DNA of 45,309 nt from DASXRA01 sp036558905 (GTDB lineage Bacteria; Actinomycetota; Actinomycetes; Mycobacteriales; Jatrophihabitantaceae): positions 1-45,309 of the forward strand of contig DATBER010000054.1 in NCBI GenBank assembly GCA_036558905.1, written 5' to 3'. Made by a program: the position numbers and the translations under genes. Positions 1 to 7,805 of the stretch are shown here, piece by piece. Position 1 is the stretch's first letter. Every line of letters starts with the position of its first letter. A model generated the notes under the pieces. It searched no databases. It had not been told where the DNA came from and worked only from the letters and a program-made list of their open reading frames with translations.

Positions 1-2
1 CG

Positions 3-2012
3 TCAGCGGGTCGGGATGTTCATCGAGTCGGTGAACATTTCCTGGTCGTTGGCGCGTAGCCCGTTCGGTTCGGTTGCCGTGCACAGCTGCGGCGGGTTGC
101 CCGGGCCGGTGGCGGTGTTCGGGCAGACGAACAGGTCCACCGCTCGGGTGTCGCTCCACACCGGGTGCGCCTTCTCGTTGGTCACGGTCAGGCCGGTGTA
201 GTCGCCCCAGAACTGGCCGCCCTGCACCCCGCCGAACTGGGTCGGCGGCGGCATGGAGCCGGAAGTGACGCGGTCGGTGCCGAACCGGGCGACGTCGCGG
301 CTGCCGGACAGGCTGAAGTCCGAGTTGCCGGTCGTCTCGTCCGAGCCGTACTGCCGGTCGTAGTAGTCGACCGCGAGGGTTCCCTTCGAGCTGAAGGCGG
401 CCCACTGGAACCACTGATCGGTGGTGGCCTGCCCGCGGTCCTGGTTCACCGTGGTTTCGGCGCGCGGGTCCGTCGTCGTTCCGGTGAAGGATGTGCCGCC
501 GTCGTTCGAGACGCTGGCCAGGATGTCGTTGTTGCAGGCCCCCGGCGTCTTGACGCCGGTGTACAGGTTCAGGCCGTCGGCGGCGAACCCGGCCGGGACA
601 CAGCCGTTGGACTCGTTGGAGTGCCGGTTGATGTACGAGCCGACGGTCACCACGACCTGGTGGGGATTGGTCGGGTTGACCGCGCCGGAGGCGTAGTTCG
701 TTGCCCGGAACACCGACTTGGTCGAACTGCCCTTCTCCGGCACGCACGCCCGGAACGGGTCGGCCCCGGCACCCTGGTAGGTGTCGCAGTCGGGCAGGTC
801 GTAGTAGTCGCTGGCCTTGACCGGCGTGCTGAACGTGGCCCCGCCGTCGGTCGACTTGGCCAGCAGGATCTGGTTGTGGTTGTCGTTGCCGCTCACCGCG
901 TTGTTGAAGTTCGAGTAGGCGACGTAAAGGGCGCCGTCCGGTCCGGTGAACGGGTCGGAGAACTGGTTCTCGTTGCAGTTGCCCTGCGGGGTCGGCACGC
1001 CGAACGTCACCGGGCAGAGTCCGTTGTCCTTGCTGACCAGCACCCGCGGGCTGAAGGTCTGCCCGTAGTCACTGGAGTGCACCTCGTAGATATAGGCGGT
1101 GCCGTCGGCGGCGAACTCCGTCCAGGTCACGTAGACGCGGTCGCGGAACGGGCTGCTCACGGAGCTGTCGACGGCCATGAGCGCCTTGTCCTCCAGGACG
1201 CCGGAGGTACCGGCCGGGTCGAAGAACGACGTCGTGTACCGGCCCGGGAAGTTCCACGAGGCGCCGTTGTTCGCGGTCGACCGGAACACGACGAACGAGC
1301 TGGACTCGTCCGGGTCGTCGGAGGCCACGGTGCCGCGGTTGAACAGCTGGCAGGAGAAGTAGGCGTTGCCGCGGGTGTCCCAGGCGATGGACGTGTCACC
1401 GCCGGCCTGCCAGTACTGGCGTGGGTTGGCTCCGGGTCCGCGAGTGAAGATGTTCGGGACCGTCGAGTTGTTCCACGTCTTCCCGCGGTCGAGGGAGTAC
1501 GCCGCGCCGCAGGTCCCGTCCCCGCGCACGTAGTCGTTGTCCGAGGCCACGATGTGGTTGCTGTTGAACGGGTCCTGCGAGATGAAGGTCTCGTTGTTGG
1601 CCTGGCCCCGTCCTTGCAGGTCCGGGTCGGAGATGTTGAGGCAGTTCTGGTTGACCTTCACGTTGCTGCCCAGGCGCTGGCTGCACGCTCCGGCGCCCGT
1701 GGGCGCGTAGTTGGCCGGCAAGCCGTTCGAGCCGGCCGCCGGCCCGATGCTCTCGGGCGGGGTGTTCGGCGCACCGTCGGCGCCCGGGCCTTCGTCCTCG
1801 TCGCCGCCACCGGGGATGACGTTCGGGGTGACCCCGGTGCCGCCCATCGCGGCGAGCAACTCGCCGGAGATCAAGCGACGCTGGATCTGGTTGAGGTGCT
1901 TGACGTTGAACGGTGCCGCCCCAGCGGTCGAAGTGCCCAGGGTCGGTACGAGACCGGCCGCGAGCACCCCCGCAGACAGTAAAGCGACGAGCACACTACG
2001 TCGGTTGCGCAT
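3..2012 (-). CDS. Exported BNR/Asp-box repeat protein (sialidase-like fold)
   Basis: Predicted exported beta-propeller protein of 669 aa. I chose the ATG at 2012 because it opens a textbook Sec signal peptide (MRNRRS, hydrophobic core to about residue 27, then an Ala-rich cleavage region). The frame is open further upstream but encodes non-signal sequence. At least four Asp-box motifs (S-x-D/N-x-G-x-T/S-F/W) are visible near residues 173-180, 313-320, 387-394 and 502-509, with a degenerate one near 246-253. This is the hallmark of BNR propellers of the sialidase/sortilin type. I cannot place the sialidase Arg triad or Tyr/Glu pair with certainty, so glycosidase activity is not claimed. The stop codon is at 3-5, so the gene is complete but its downstream context lies outside the window. 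It is transcribed divergently from the crotonase gene. Confidence 0.8.
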   Translation of the reverse strand: MRNRRSVLVALLSAGVLAAGLVPTLGTSTAGAAPFNVKHLNQIQRRLISGELLAAMGGTGVTPNVIPGGGDEDEGPGADGAPNTPPESIGPAAGSNGLPANYAPTGAGACSQRLGSNVKVNQNCLNISDPDLQGRGQANNETFISQDPFNSNHIVASDNDYVRGDGTCGAAYSLDRGKTWNNSTVPNIFTRGPGANPRQYWQAGGDTSIAWDTRGNAYFSCQLFNRGTVASDDPDESSSFVVFRSTANNGASWNFPGRYTTSFFDPAGTSGVLEDKALMAVDSSVSSPFRDRVYVTWTEFAADGTAYIYEVHSSDYGQTFSPRVLVSKDNGLCPVTFGVPTPQGNCNENQFSDPFTGPDGALYVAYSNFNNAVSGNDNHNQILLAKSTDGGATFSTPVKASDYYDLPDCDTYQGAGADPFRACVPEKGSSTKSVFRATNYASGAVNPTNPHQVVVTVGSYINRHSNESNGCVPAGFAADGLNLYTGVKTPGACNNDILASVSNDGGTSFTGTTTDPRAETTVNQDRGQATTDQWFQWAAFSSKGTLAVDYYDRQYGSDETTGNSDFSLSGSRDVARFGTDRVTSGSMPPPTQFGGVQGGQFWGDYTGLTVTNEKAHPVWSDTRAVDLFVCPNTATGPGNPPQLCTATEPNGLRANDQEMFTDSMNIPTR

Positions 2013-2561
2013 ACTGCTACCCCCGATCGGGTGAGATGCTGACCGGATTCGTCTCCCGGAACCCGGCGAGACCTGTAATGGCGCATGCACGCTACGTCCA
2101 CCAAGCTCGCGGGACAAGAGGTAGCTTCGGCTACCAGGTGTGTCAATGACACCAGCCCGGTCCGCTCGACTTGTCGATGAAACCAACCGATCCGTCCGGC
2201 TGTTGACCGGTAGGTCTCGCATCGCTGGTTCGGGCTGTGAGTGCGATAGGCGCAGTGCGACTGTGTCGATCCGATTTCGACCCGAGCGCGACATGCGCGA
2301 CGTGGCCACCCGTCGCAGATCCGGAGGGACGCTGCACCCAATGTGGAGGGAGCCCACCGCCTCGAGCACGAGCGCGGCCGCGGTCTCGGAGCCGCCGGTG
2401 CAGCACGCCCCGCCGCCGGTCGTGAAGGGAACGAAGGCCGACGACCCGACCTACGTCCCGCCCGTATCGCTGCTCCATCGCGGCGCAGGGCCGCGCATCT
2501 GGTCGGTCAGGTTTTGCGGCGAGCGGCTTCCGCCGCGCCGCCGGCCGGGTGAGACTGGGGC
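2013..2561. other. Intergenic region between divergent genes
   Basis: About 550 bp with no convincing gene. It must hold the promoters of the exported Asp-box protein (-) and of the crotonase gene (+). Frames are open through much of it only because of high GC. The one distinct element is the small UUCG hairpin at 2120-2135. Confidence 0.6.
2120..2135. other. Perfect 6-bp hairpin with TTCG tetraloop
   Basis: GGTAGC-TTCG-GCTACC forms a 6-bp stem closed by a C(UUCG)G tetraloop when read on the plus strand, an unusually stable RNA loop. It lies 108 bp upstream of the exported protein start and has no T-run. It could be a leader hairpin, part of a protein-binding site, or chance. Confidence 0.35.
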
Positions 2562-3338
2562 ATGGAGTACACCCATGTCCTCGTCGAGCGCAGCGGCGAC
2601 TTCGCCAGCGTCACCATGAACAACCCGGCAAAGCGGAACGCCCTGTCCCGCGAGCACATGCGCGAGCTGATCGCGGCGTTTACCGAGGTCGGCGACAGCG
2701 ACGCGCTGGGCGTCGTGCTCGCGGCGAACGGCCCGGTGTTCTCCGCCGGACACGACTTCGCCGACGTCGTCGACCACGAGCACGCCGATGTGCGCGGGCT
2801 GCTGGGGACGTGCACCCGGCTGATGCAGCTGATGCAGGAGATCCCGCAGCCCGTCGTCGCGCGCGTGCACGCGCTGGCCACGGCAGCCGGCTGCCAGCTC
2901 GTCGCGAGCGCCGACCTCGCGGTCGCGTCCGAGTCGGCCGGCTTCTGCCTGCCGGGCGGCAAGGGCGGCTGGTTCTGCCACACGCCGGTGGTCGCGGTCG
3001 CCCGCAACGTCGGCCGCAAACGGGCGATGGAGATGGTGATGTCCGGCGACGTCGTCGACGCGCACACCGCCGCGGACTGGGGCCTGGTCAACCGGGTGGT
3101 GCCCGACGAGCAGCTGGACTCGGCCGTGCAGGACCTGCTCGAGCGGGTGACGCGGGGCAGCGCCGAGAGCAAGGGTCTCGGCAAGCGCGCGTTCTACGCG
3201 CAGATCGACCTCGACCAGCCGAAGGCATACGCCTACGCGATCGAGGTCATGGCCGCGGCCAGCCAGCTGCCCGACGCCGCCGAGGGCATGCACGCGTTCC
3301 TCGACAAGCGCAAGCCGGAGTGGCGCCGCGGCCGCTGA
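2562..3338 (+). CDS. Enoyl-CoA hydratase/isomerase (crotonase) family protein, ECHDC3-like
   Basis: A 258-aa cytoplasmic crotonase-fold protein of normal family length. The N-P-A-K-R-N-A-L segment (21-28), F-S-A-G-H-D-F (60-66) and A-T-A-A-G-C-Q-L (106-113) are the CoA-binding and oxyanion-hole signatures. The segment where true hydratases carry their second catalytic Glu reads P-G-G-K-G-G (131-136), and no Glu follows A-A-G-C. Classic hydratase chemistry is therefore doubtful. The closest pattern I know is the ECHDC3-type branch, whose reaction is poorly defined. It stands alone, divergent from the Asp-box protein and convergent with a GNAT gene. No strong Shine-Dalgarno is present; the start is the first ATG of the conserved N-terminus. 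Confidence 0.85.
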   Translation: MEYTHVLVERSGDFASVTMNNPAKRNALSREHMRELIAAFTEVGDSDALGVVLAANGPVFSAGHDFADVVDHEHADVRGLLGTCTRLMQLMQEIPQPVVARVHALATAAGCQLVASADLAVASESAGFCLPGGKGGWFCHTPVVAVARNVGRKRAMEMVMSGDVVDAHTAADWGLVNRVVPDEQLDSAVQDLLERVTRGSAESKGLGKRAFYAQIDLDQPKAYAYAIEVMAAASQLPDAAEGMHAFLDKRKPEWRRGR

Positions 3339-3572
3339 CAGCGGTTCGGGCCTGACCCCCGACGCCGTAGCTGCTCTCCTTCGACGACCGCGCCCTGACC
3401 CGGCGATCGCGCCGGTAGTCCGTGCCGACCCGGGCGGCCCGTCGGCCGGGCGTCGGCAGTGGCTCGTCCAGGTGCAGCCGTCGGCGACGACGTCCGGGTC
3501 CAGAAATCGCGACCGGGACGTATGCGGGCGGTCCTTCAACATCCTGTCGGGCCGAGTGGCGTCTCGTGCCGA

Positions 3573-4151
3573 TCACGCACTCGGTGCCGGTTCGACGTGG
3601 CGCGTGACAACCCAGCGGTGTGGCGCGATCGGCCGCGTTCGGGTGAATCCGTGATTCTCGAACGCGGCCATCGGCCCCGTGTGCAGGAACGACCCGGCGA
3701 CCTTGCGGTTGTCCGTCTCCTCGGGGTAGCCCTCGACGGTGCCCCCGCCGTGGCGGGCGATCTCGCTCAACGCGCCGCCGAGCGCGGCGTCAGCCACCCC
3801 GCGGCCGCGCAGGCCCCTACCGGTGAAAAAGCAGGTGATGCGCCAGTCCGGCAGGCCCGTCAACTCCTTCTCGTAACGGCGCTTGCTCTTGATCTCCGGC
3901 AGTTCCGCGGGCGAGCCGAACTGGCACCAGCCCAAACAGTCGTCGCCGTCGATCACCAGCGCGGCGTGCGTGCGGCCCTCCCGAACACGCGTTTCCTTCT
4001 CCGCCCGATTCTGCGTCGGCGTGCGCCCGTTGCCGAGCTTGACGTGGAAGCCCATACACCAGCAGCCACCCCAGATACCGTTGTTCGCCTCGACCAGCCG
4101 GGCGAAGGCAGGCCAGGTGTCCGCGGCCAGCGGACGCACCGCATAGACCAT
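3573..4151 (-). CDS. GNAT family N-acetyltransferase
   Basis: A predicted acetyl-CoA-dependent N-acetyltransferase of 192 aa. The ATG at 4151 is preferred over earlier in-frame starts because those would run into the neighbouring permease gene and add Pro/Ser-rich non-domain sequence. The core shows G-W-C-Q-F-G (beta4 strand), then F-F-T-G-R-G-L-R-G-R-G-V-A, which matches the R/Q-x-x-G-x-G/A acetyl-CoA pyrophosphate loop. It ends with a typical beta6-7 region containing F-E-N-H-G-F. The N-terminus has a Trp/Cys-rich W-G-G-C-W-C-M stretch shared with a subset of GNAT proteins. The substrate is unknown. It lies 55 bp downstream of the permease stop on the same strand and may be co-transcribed with it. 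Confidence 0.8.
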   Translation of the reverse strand: MVYAVRPLAADTWPAFARLVEANNGIWGGCWCMGFHVKLGNGRTPTQNRAEKETRVREGRTHAALVIDGDDCLGWCQFGSPAELPEIKSKRRYEKELTGLPDWRITCFFTGRGLRGRGVADAALGGALSEIARHGGGTVEGYPEETDNRKVAGSFLHTGPMAAFENHGFTRTRPIAPHRWVVTRHVEPAPSA

Positions 4152-4206
4152 GGCGACGAGGTTACGGCCCCCCTCCGACTTGGACGCGTTCTCGTTCCGC
4201 GATCGG

Positions 4207-5328
4207 TCAGACGGCCCAGAGGGCCTGGGTGGGGGACATGCGGGCAGCGCGGACGGCGGGCAGCAGGCCGGCGACGGCGCCGATGAGCAGGGCGGCCGTG
4301 AGCCCGCCGCTCCAGGCGAGGGCCGGGATGACGGTGGCCCAGTGTTTGGTGTGGGCGTAGACGGCTGTGGCGAGCGCACCGGCGCCCACCCCGACCACGC
4401 CGCCGAGAACCGCGAGCAGGATCGCTTCGGCGAGGAACTGGATGCGGATGTGCCCGCGGGTGGCGCCGAGGGCGCGGCGCAGTCCGATCTCGGATCGGCG
4501 TTCCAGGACCGAGATGATCATGATGTTGGCGACGCCGACCGCTCCGACGAGCAGGGAGACGGCGCCGAGCCCCAGGAACAGCCCGTTGAGCGCGCTCTTG
4601 GCCTGGGCGCGGGCGACGAGCGCGTCCGAGGGCTGACTGACGTTGACGTCGCCGGGCGATTCCGGGTCCGCCGTGGCGGCGAGCAGGGGCTGGACGGCGC
4701 TGACCTGGTCGGTGTCGGCTCGCACGTAGACGCTCGAGGGGTGGCCGTCGAACCCGAGATACGTCTCGGCGGCCGGGTAGCCGACGAGCACCGACGTGTC
4801 GATGGTCGGGGCGAGCACCGCGGGGTCGAGGATGCCGGCCGGGTAGAACCACTGGTCGCCGAGCCAGATGCGCTCGCCGGGCCAGATCCGGTCGATGCCG
4901 AGGCGCTGGGCGGCGACCGCGCCGAGCACGGCCACCGGTTCGGCTGCGGTGGCCGCGTTGAGATAGCTGCCGTGCGCGACGGTGGTCTTCAGGTCGGCCA
5001 GCAGCCCGAGGCTGGCAGCCTGGACGAGCAGGGAATTGGTGTTGATGGTCGGGACGAGCGGGCTGCGGTACGCGGCCACGCTGGGCACGATGCCGGTCGT
5101 TTCGATACTGCTGACGGAGTCGATCCGCCCGATCATGGCGGGCGCGGTAGTGGGGAGTTCGGCGGGCTGGCCGAAGATCGTCTGGCCGTTGGTGACGGTG
5201 AGCAGGTTGGTGCCGAGCCGGTCGATCTCGGCGAGCAGGCCGGCCTGCGACGACGAGGACAGGCCGAGCACGGCGACGATCGCGGCGACGCCGATGGCGA
5301 TGCCCAGCGCCGACAGGCCGGCGCGCAA
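4207..5328 (-). CDS. MacB/FtsX-type ABC transporter permease, N-terminally abnormal
   Basis: Integral-membrane permease of the MacB/FtsX class. TM1 (S-A-L-G-I-A-I-G-V-A-A-I-V-A-V-L-G) is followed by a large extracytoplasmic MacB core domain (about 30-240). Three C-terminal helices follow, with the signature segment S-E-I-G-L-R-R-A-L-G-A-T and the family tail P-A-V-R-A-A-R-M-S-P. The only start available is a TTG at 5326-5328, inside the conserved N-terminus. Homologous-looking codons continue upstream (I-S-S-L-G-I-R-T-R-K) to about 5358 and then stop making sense, and no ATG or GTG is found before the next stop. The first cytoplasmic residues have therefore been lost at a breakpoint. Its expected partner ATPase is present only as the fragment at 5364-5541. 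The protein may be non-functional. Confidence 0.75.
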   Translation of the reverse strand: MRAGLSALGIAIGVAAIVAVLGLSSSSQAGLLAEIDRLGTNLLTVTNGQTIFGQPAELPTTAPAMIGRIDSVSSIETTGIVPSVAAYRSPLVPTINTNSLLVQAASLGLLADLKTTVAHGSYLNAATAAEPVAVLGAVAAQRLGIDRIWPGERIWLGDQWFYPAGILDPAVLAPTIDTSVLVGYPAAETYLGFDGHPSSVYVRADTDQVSAVQPLLAATADPESPGDVNVSQPSDALVARAQAKSALNGLFLGLGAVSLLVGAVGVANIMIISVLERRSEIGLRRALGATRGHIRIQFLAEAILLAVLGGVVGVGAGALATAVYAHTKHWATVIPALAWSGGLTAALLIGAVAGLLPAVRAARMSPTQALWAV

Positions 5329-5363
5329 CTTGCGGGTGCGGATGCCGAGGCTGGAGATCCGGG

Positions 5364-5541
5364 CGCTCCGGCATCCCGCACCGCGAACGGCGCGCGCTCG
5401 CCGCGGAGGCGCTCACCGCCGTGCAGCTCGGCGATCGACTCCGCGCTCGCCCCACCCAACTGTCCGGAGGGCAACGCCAGCGCGTCGCGATCGCCCGCGC
5501 CCTGATCGGCCGGCCCGCCATCGTCCTCGCCGACGAACCCC
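5364..5541 (+). pseudogene. Internal fragment of a LolD/MacB-type ABC ATPase gene
   Basis: Translating the plus strand from about 5364 gives G-I-P-H-R-E-R-R, then L-G-D-R-L-R, Q-L-S-G-G-Q-R-Q-R-V-A-I-A-R-A-L and I-V-L-A-D-E-P. These are the mid-helical region, ABC signature and Walker B of a LolD/MacB ATPase in correct order. The Walker A, Q-loop, D-loop and H-loop are missing. The piece ends abruptly after A-D-E-P at 5540 and runs in frame into the histidine kinase. It is inverted relative to the neighbouring permease, with which such ATPases are normally co-oriented. Confidence 0.8.
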
Positions 5542-6785
5542 GGATCGCCACGACACTGCTGGCCCGCTTGCCGCGGCGCACCGTGCGGTTCCGGCTCACG
5601 CTCCTCTACGGCGGGTTGTTCGCCGGGGCCGGCGCCGCGGTACTGGCCCTCACCTACGTACTGGTGGCCCACACCACCGACGACCAGACCCTCGTCCGGG
5701 AGGTCAACGGAACGCTGCAGATCACCACCGGTCGCGCGCCGGCGGGCAGCATTCCCAGCGGGGTCAGCGGCCAGGTCCACCAACTCCAGCAGCAGGCCGC
5801 TCACCAACGGGCCGCCGACCTGCACCAACTGCTCACCCAGTCCGGCATCGCGCTCGGCGCCGCCACCCTGCTGGCGTTCGCGGTGGGGTGGTTGGTCGCC
5901 GGCCGGGTGCTTCGCCCGCTGCGGGCAATGACGACCACCACCCAGGACATCTCCCAGCACAACCTCCACGAGCGGCTCGCGCTCACCGGCCCGAACGACG
6001 AGATCAAAGACCTCGCCGACACGATCGACGGCCTCCTCGGTCGCCTCGAGAGCGCATTCGACGCGCAGCGGCGCTTCATCGCCAACGTCTCCCACGAGCT
6101 GCGCACCCCGCTGACCTGGGAACGGGCGTTGGCCGAGGTCTCGCTGGCCGACCCGCAGGCGAGCGCCGAGACACTGCGCAGCACAGTCGAAGAGCTGCTC
6201 GCCTCCGGCCGAGACCAGGAACGGCTCATCGAAGCGCTGCTCACCCTCGCCACCAGCGAACGCGGCCTCGACCGGCGCGACCCGATCGACCTGGCCGCGC
6301 TGACCGGCGACATCCTCCAGCAACGCCAGCTGCCCGACGACCTCGACGTCCACGCCGACCTGGCCGAGGCGCGGACGGCCGGCGACCCCGCGCTGCTCAA
6401 GCGACTGATCGCCAACCTCGTCGACAACGCTGCCCGATACAACCACCCCGGCGGCCGCATCGACATCTCCACCGCCACCAGCCACGGCGATGCCGTTCTC
6501 GCCGTCGCCAACACCGGCCCGGTCGTACCCCCCAACGAGATCCAGCGGCTCCTGAGCCCGTTCGAGCGGCTGGCCGGCGAACGCACGAGCCAACCCGAGG
6601 GGCACGGTCTCGGCCTGTCCATCGTCGCCGCCATCGCCACCGCGCACGACGCCGATCTCACCGTCCGACCCGGACCAGCCGGCGGACTGGACGTCACCGT
6701 GTCCCTGAACGCACTTCGCCCGGCGGTACGCGAGAAGTCGGCGGTAGCGGGGTCGGGTGACCGAATAACGGGTCGCCGGGCGTGA
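5421..6785 (+). CDS. Two-component sensor histidine kinase fused to an ATPase remnant
   Basis: A membrane histidine kinase. TM1 is about 60-82, followed by a short extracytoplasmic sensor. TM2 is about 142-162, then HAMP (163-216). The H-box F-I-A-N-V-S-H-E-L-R-T-P-L carries phospho-acceptor His225, and a complete ATP-binding domain follows with N-box N-L-V-D-N-A-A-R-Y (332-340), a G1 box reading N-T-G-P and G2 G-H-G-L-G-L-S-I. The longest frame starts at GTG 5421, but residues 1-40 are ABC ATPase sequence. The kinase proper begins after residue 40 and could start from GTG 5583 (V-R-F-R-L-T). No response regulator gene is adjacent, which is unusual for this kinase type and fits loss of the 5' flank. 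Confidence 0.8.
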   Translation: MQLGDRLRARPTQLSGGQRQRVAIARALIGRPAIVLADEPRIATTLLARLPRRTVRFRLTLLYGGLFAGAGAAVLALTYVLVAHTTDDQTLVREVNGTLQITTGRAPAGSIPSGVSGQVHQLQQQAAHQRAADLHQLLTQSGIALGAATLLAFAVGWLVAGRVLRPLRAMTTTTQDISQHNLHERLALTGPNDEIKDLADTIDGLLGRLESAFDAQRRFIANVSHELRTPLTWERALAEVSLADPQASAETLRSTVEELLASGRDQERLIEALLTLATSERGLDRRDPIDLAALTGDILQQRQLPDDLDVHADLAEARTAGDPALLKRLIANLVDNAARYNHPGGRIDISTATSHGDAVLAVANTGPVVPPNEIQRLLSPFERLAGERTSQPEGHGLGLSIVAAIATAHDADLTVRPGPAGGLDVTVSLNALRPAVREKSAVAGSGDRITGRRA

Positions 6786-6800
6786 CGACGGAGAACAACC

Positions 6801-6841
6801 GTGTCAGGGGCCGTGTCCGGGGCGTGTCAGGCGTGTGTCAG
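6801..6841 (+). promoter_or_regulatory. Heptamer direct repeats, candidate SARP-type operator of drrAB
   Basis: Four copies of GTGTCAG/GTGTCCG start at 6801, 6813, 6824 and 6835. The last three are exactly 11 bp apart (7-bp element plus 4-bp spacer). SARP/AfsR-family activators are known to bind heptameric direct repeats with an 11-bp period just upstream of a promoter -10 region. The array ends 22 bp before the drrA ATG, and a BTAD-type SARP-like regulator is encoded next door. The same bases could be read as extra N-terminal codons from a GTG at 6801, but that extension is not conserved-looking. Confidence 0.6.
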
Positions 6842-6863
6842 GCCCGCCGATGACCGTGGTCGC

Positions 6864-7805
6864 ATGACAGATCTGGCGATCATGGCCTCCGGGCTACGGA
6901 AGGCCTACCAAGACAAGATCGTGCTCGACGGCATCGATCTGAATGTTCGTACCGGAACGGTCTTCGCCCTGCTCGGCCCGAACGGGGCCGGCAAGACGAC
7001 GACGGTGAACATAATGACCACGTTGTTGGCGGCCGATAGCGGGACGGTCCGCGTTGCCGGGCACGACGTCGCGACCGAGGCCAAGGCGGTGCGTGCGGCG
7101 ATCGGGGTCACCGGTCAGTTCGCAGCGGTGGACGAGCTGCTCACGGGGCAGGAGAACCTGCAGCTGATGGTGGACCTGGGCCGGGGCTTCTCCGGCAACG
7201 GCCGGCGGATCGTCACCGATCTGCTGGAACGGTTCGAGCTGGTGGAGTCGGCGCACAAGCTCGCGTCGACCTACTCCGGGGGTATGCGCAGGAAGCTGGA
7301 CCTGGCGATGACGCTCGTCGGCAACCCGCGGATCATCTTCCTGGACGAGCCGACGACGGGACTGGACCCGCGCAGCCGCCGCACGATGTGGTCGATCATC
7401 CGCGACCTGGTGGCCGACGGGGTGACAATCTTCCTCACCACCCAGTACCTCGACGAAGCCGACCATCTCGCCGACCGCGTCGCGGTGCTCGACCAGGGCC
7501 GCCTGGTCGCCCAGGGCACTCCCGACGACCTCAAGCGCGAGGCGCCCGGGACACACGTGAGGCTCCGGTTCAGCACCGTCGCCGAACTCGACGCGGCCGC
7601 GCGGATCCTCACCGACTCCACGCGCGACGACGAGGCACTGGCTCTGCGGGTTCCCAGCGACGGCGGCACGAAATCGCTGCGGGACGTTCTGGCCCGGCTC
7701 GACGAGTACTCGATCAATGCCGAAGAGTTCTCCGTCCACACACCGGACCTCGATGATGTCTTCCTCGCCCTGACGGGCCACGCCACGGAGGTGATCGCGA
7801 AATGA
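6864..7805 (+). CDS. drrA: DrrA-type ABC transporter ATP-binding protein
   Basis: ATPase subunit of a drug/lipid ABC-2 exporter, 313 aa. It has Walker A G-P-N-G-A-G-K-T-T (38-46), Q-loop Gln85, signature Y-S-G-G-M-R-R-K-L (137-145), Walker B I-I-F-L-D-E-P (157-163), and the switch T-T-Q-Y-L-D-E-A-D. Gln in place of the usual His in the switch is typical of the daunorubicin-resistance DrrA branch. The C-terminal DUF4162-like extension ends in the D-D-V-F-L-A-L-T-G motif. ATG 6864 gives the standard N-terminus; an earlier GTG at 6801 would translate the regulatory repeats. The stop overlaps the next start by 4 bp (ATGA), so the two subunits are translationally coupled. The substrate is unknown. 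Confidence 0.9.
   Translation: MTDLAIMASGLRKAYQDKIVLDGIDLNVRTGTVFALLGPNGAGKTTTVNIMTTLLAADSGTVRVAGHDVATEAKAVRAAIGVTGQFAAVDELLTGQENLQLMVDLGRGFSGNGRRIVTDLLERFELVESAHKLASTYSGGMRRKLDLAMTLVGNPRIIFLDEPTTGLDPRSRRTMWSIIRDLVADGVTIFLTTQYLDEADHLADRVAVLDQGRLVAQGTPDDLKREAPGTHVRLRFSTVAELDAAARILTDSTRDDEALALRVPSDGGTKSLRDVLARLDEYSINAEEFSVHTPDLDDVFLALTGHATEVIAK

Noticed and set aside
165..1982. 600-residue plus-strand open frame opposite the Asp-box protein
   Set aside because: Val/Arg/Gly-rich with no domain or motif; it is the antisense shadow of a GC-rich gene that has a signal peptide and Asp boxes.
3400..3415. CCGGCG-ATCG-CGCCGG hairpin between convergent genes as a terminator
   Set aside because: Only 6 bp, no T-run and not adjacent to either stop codon; short GC palindromes are expected by chance at this base composition.
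2451..3542. Long minus-strand frame opposite the crotonase gene
   Set aside because: No recognisable family and Arg/Ala-rich composition; the plus-strand crotonase is complete and motif-supported.
4150..5505. 450-residue plus-strand frame through the permease
   Set aside because: Gly/Asp/Arg-rich, no motifs; the minus-strand permease carries TM helices and family signatures. Only the last part (from 5364) matters, in another frame, as the ATPase fragment.
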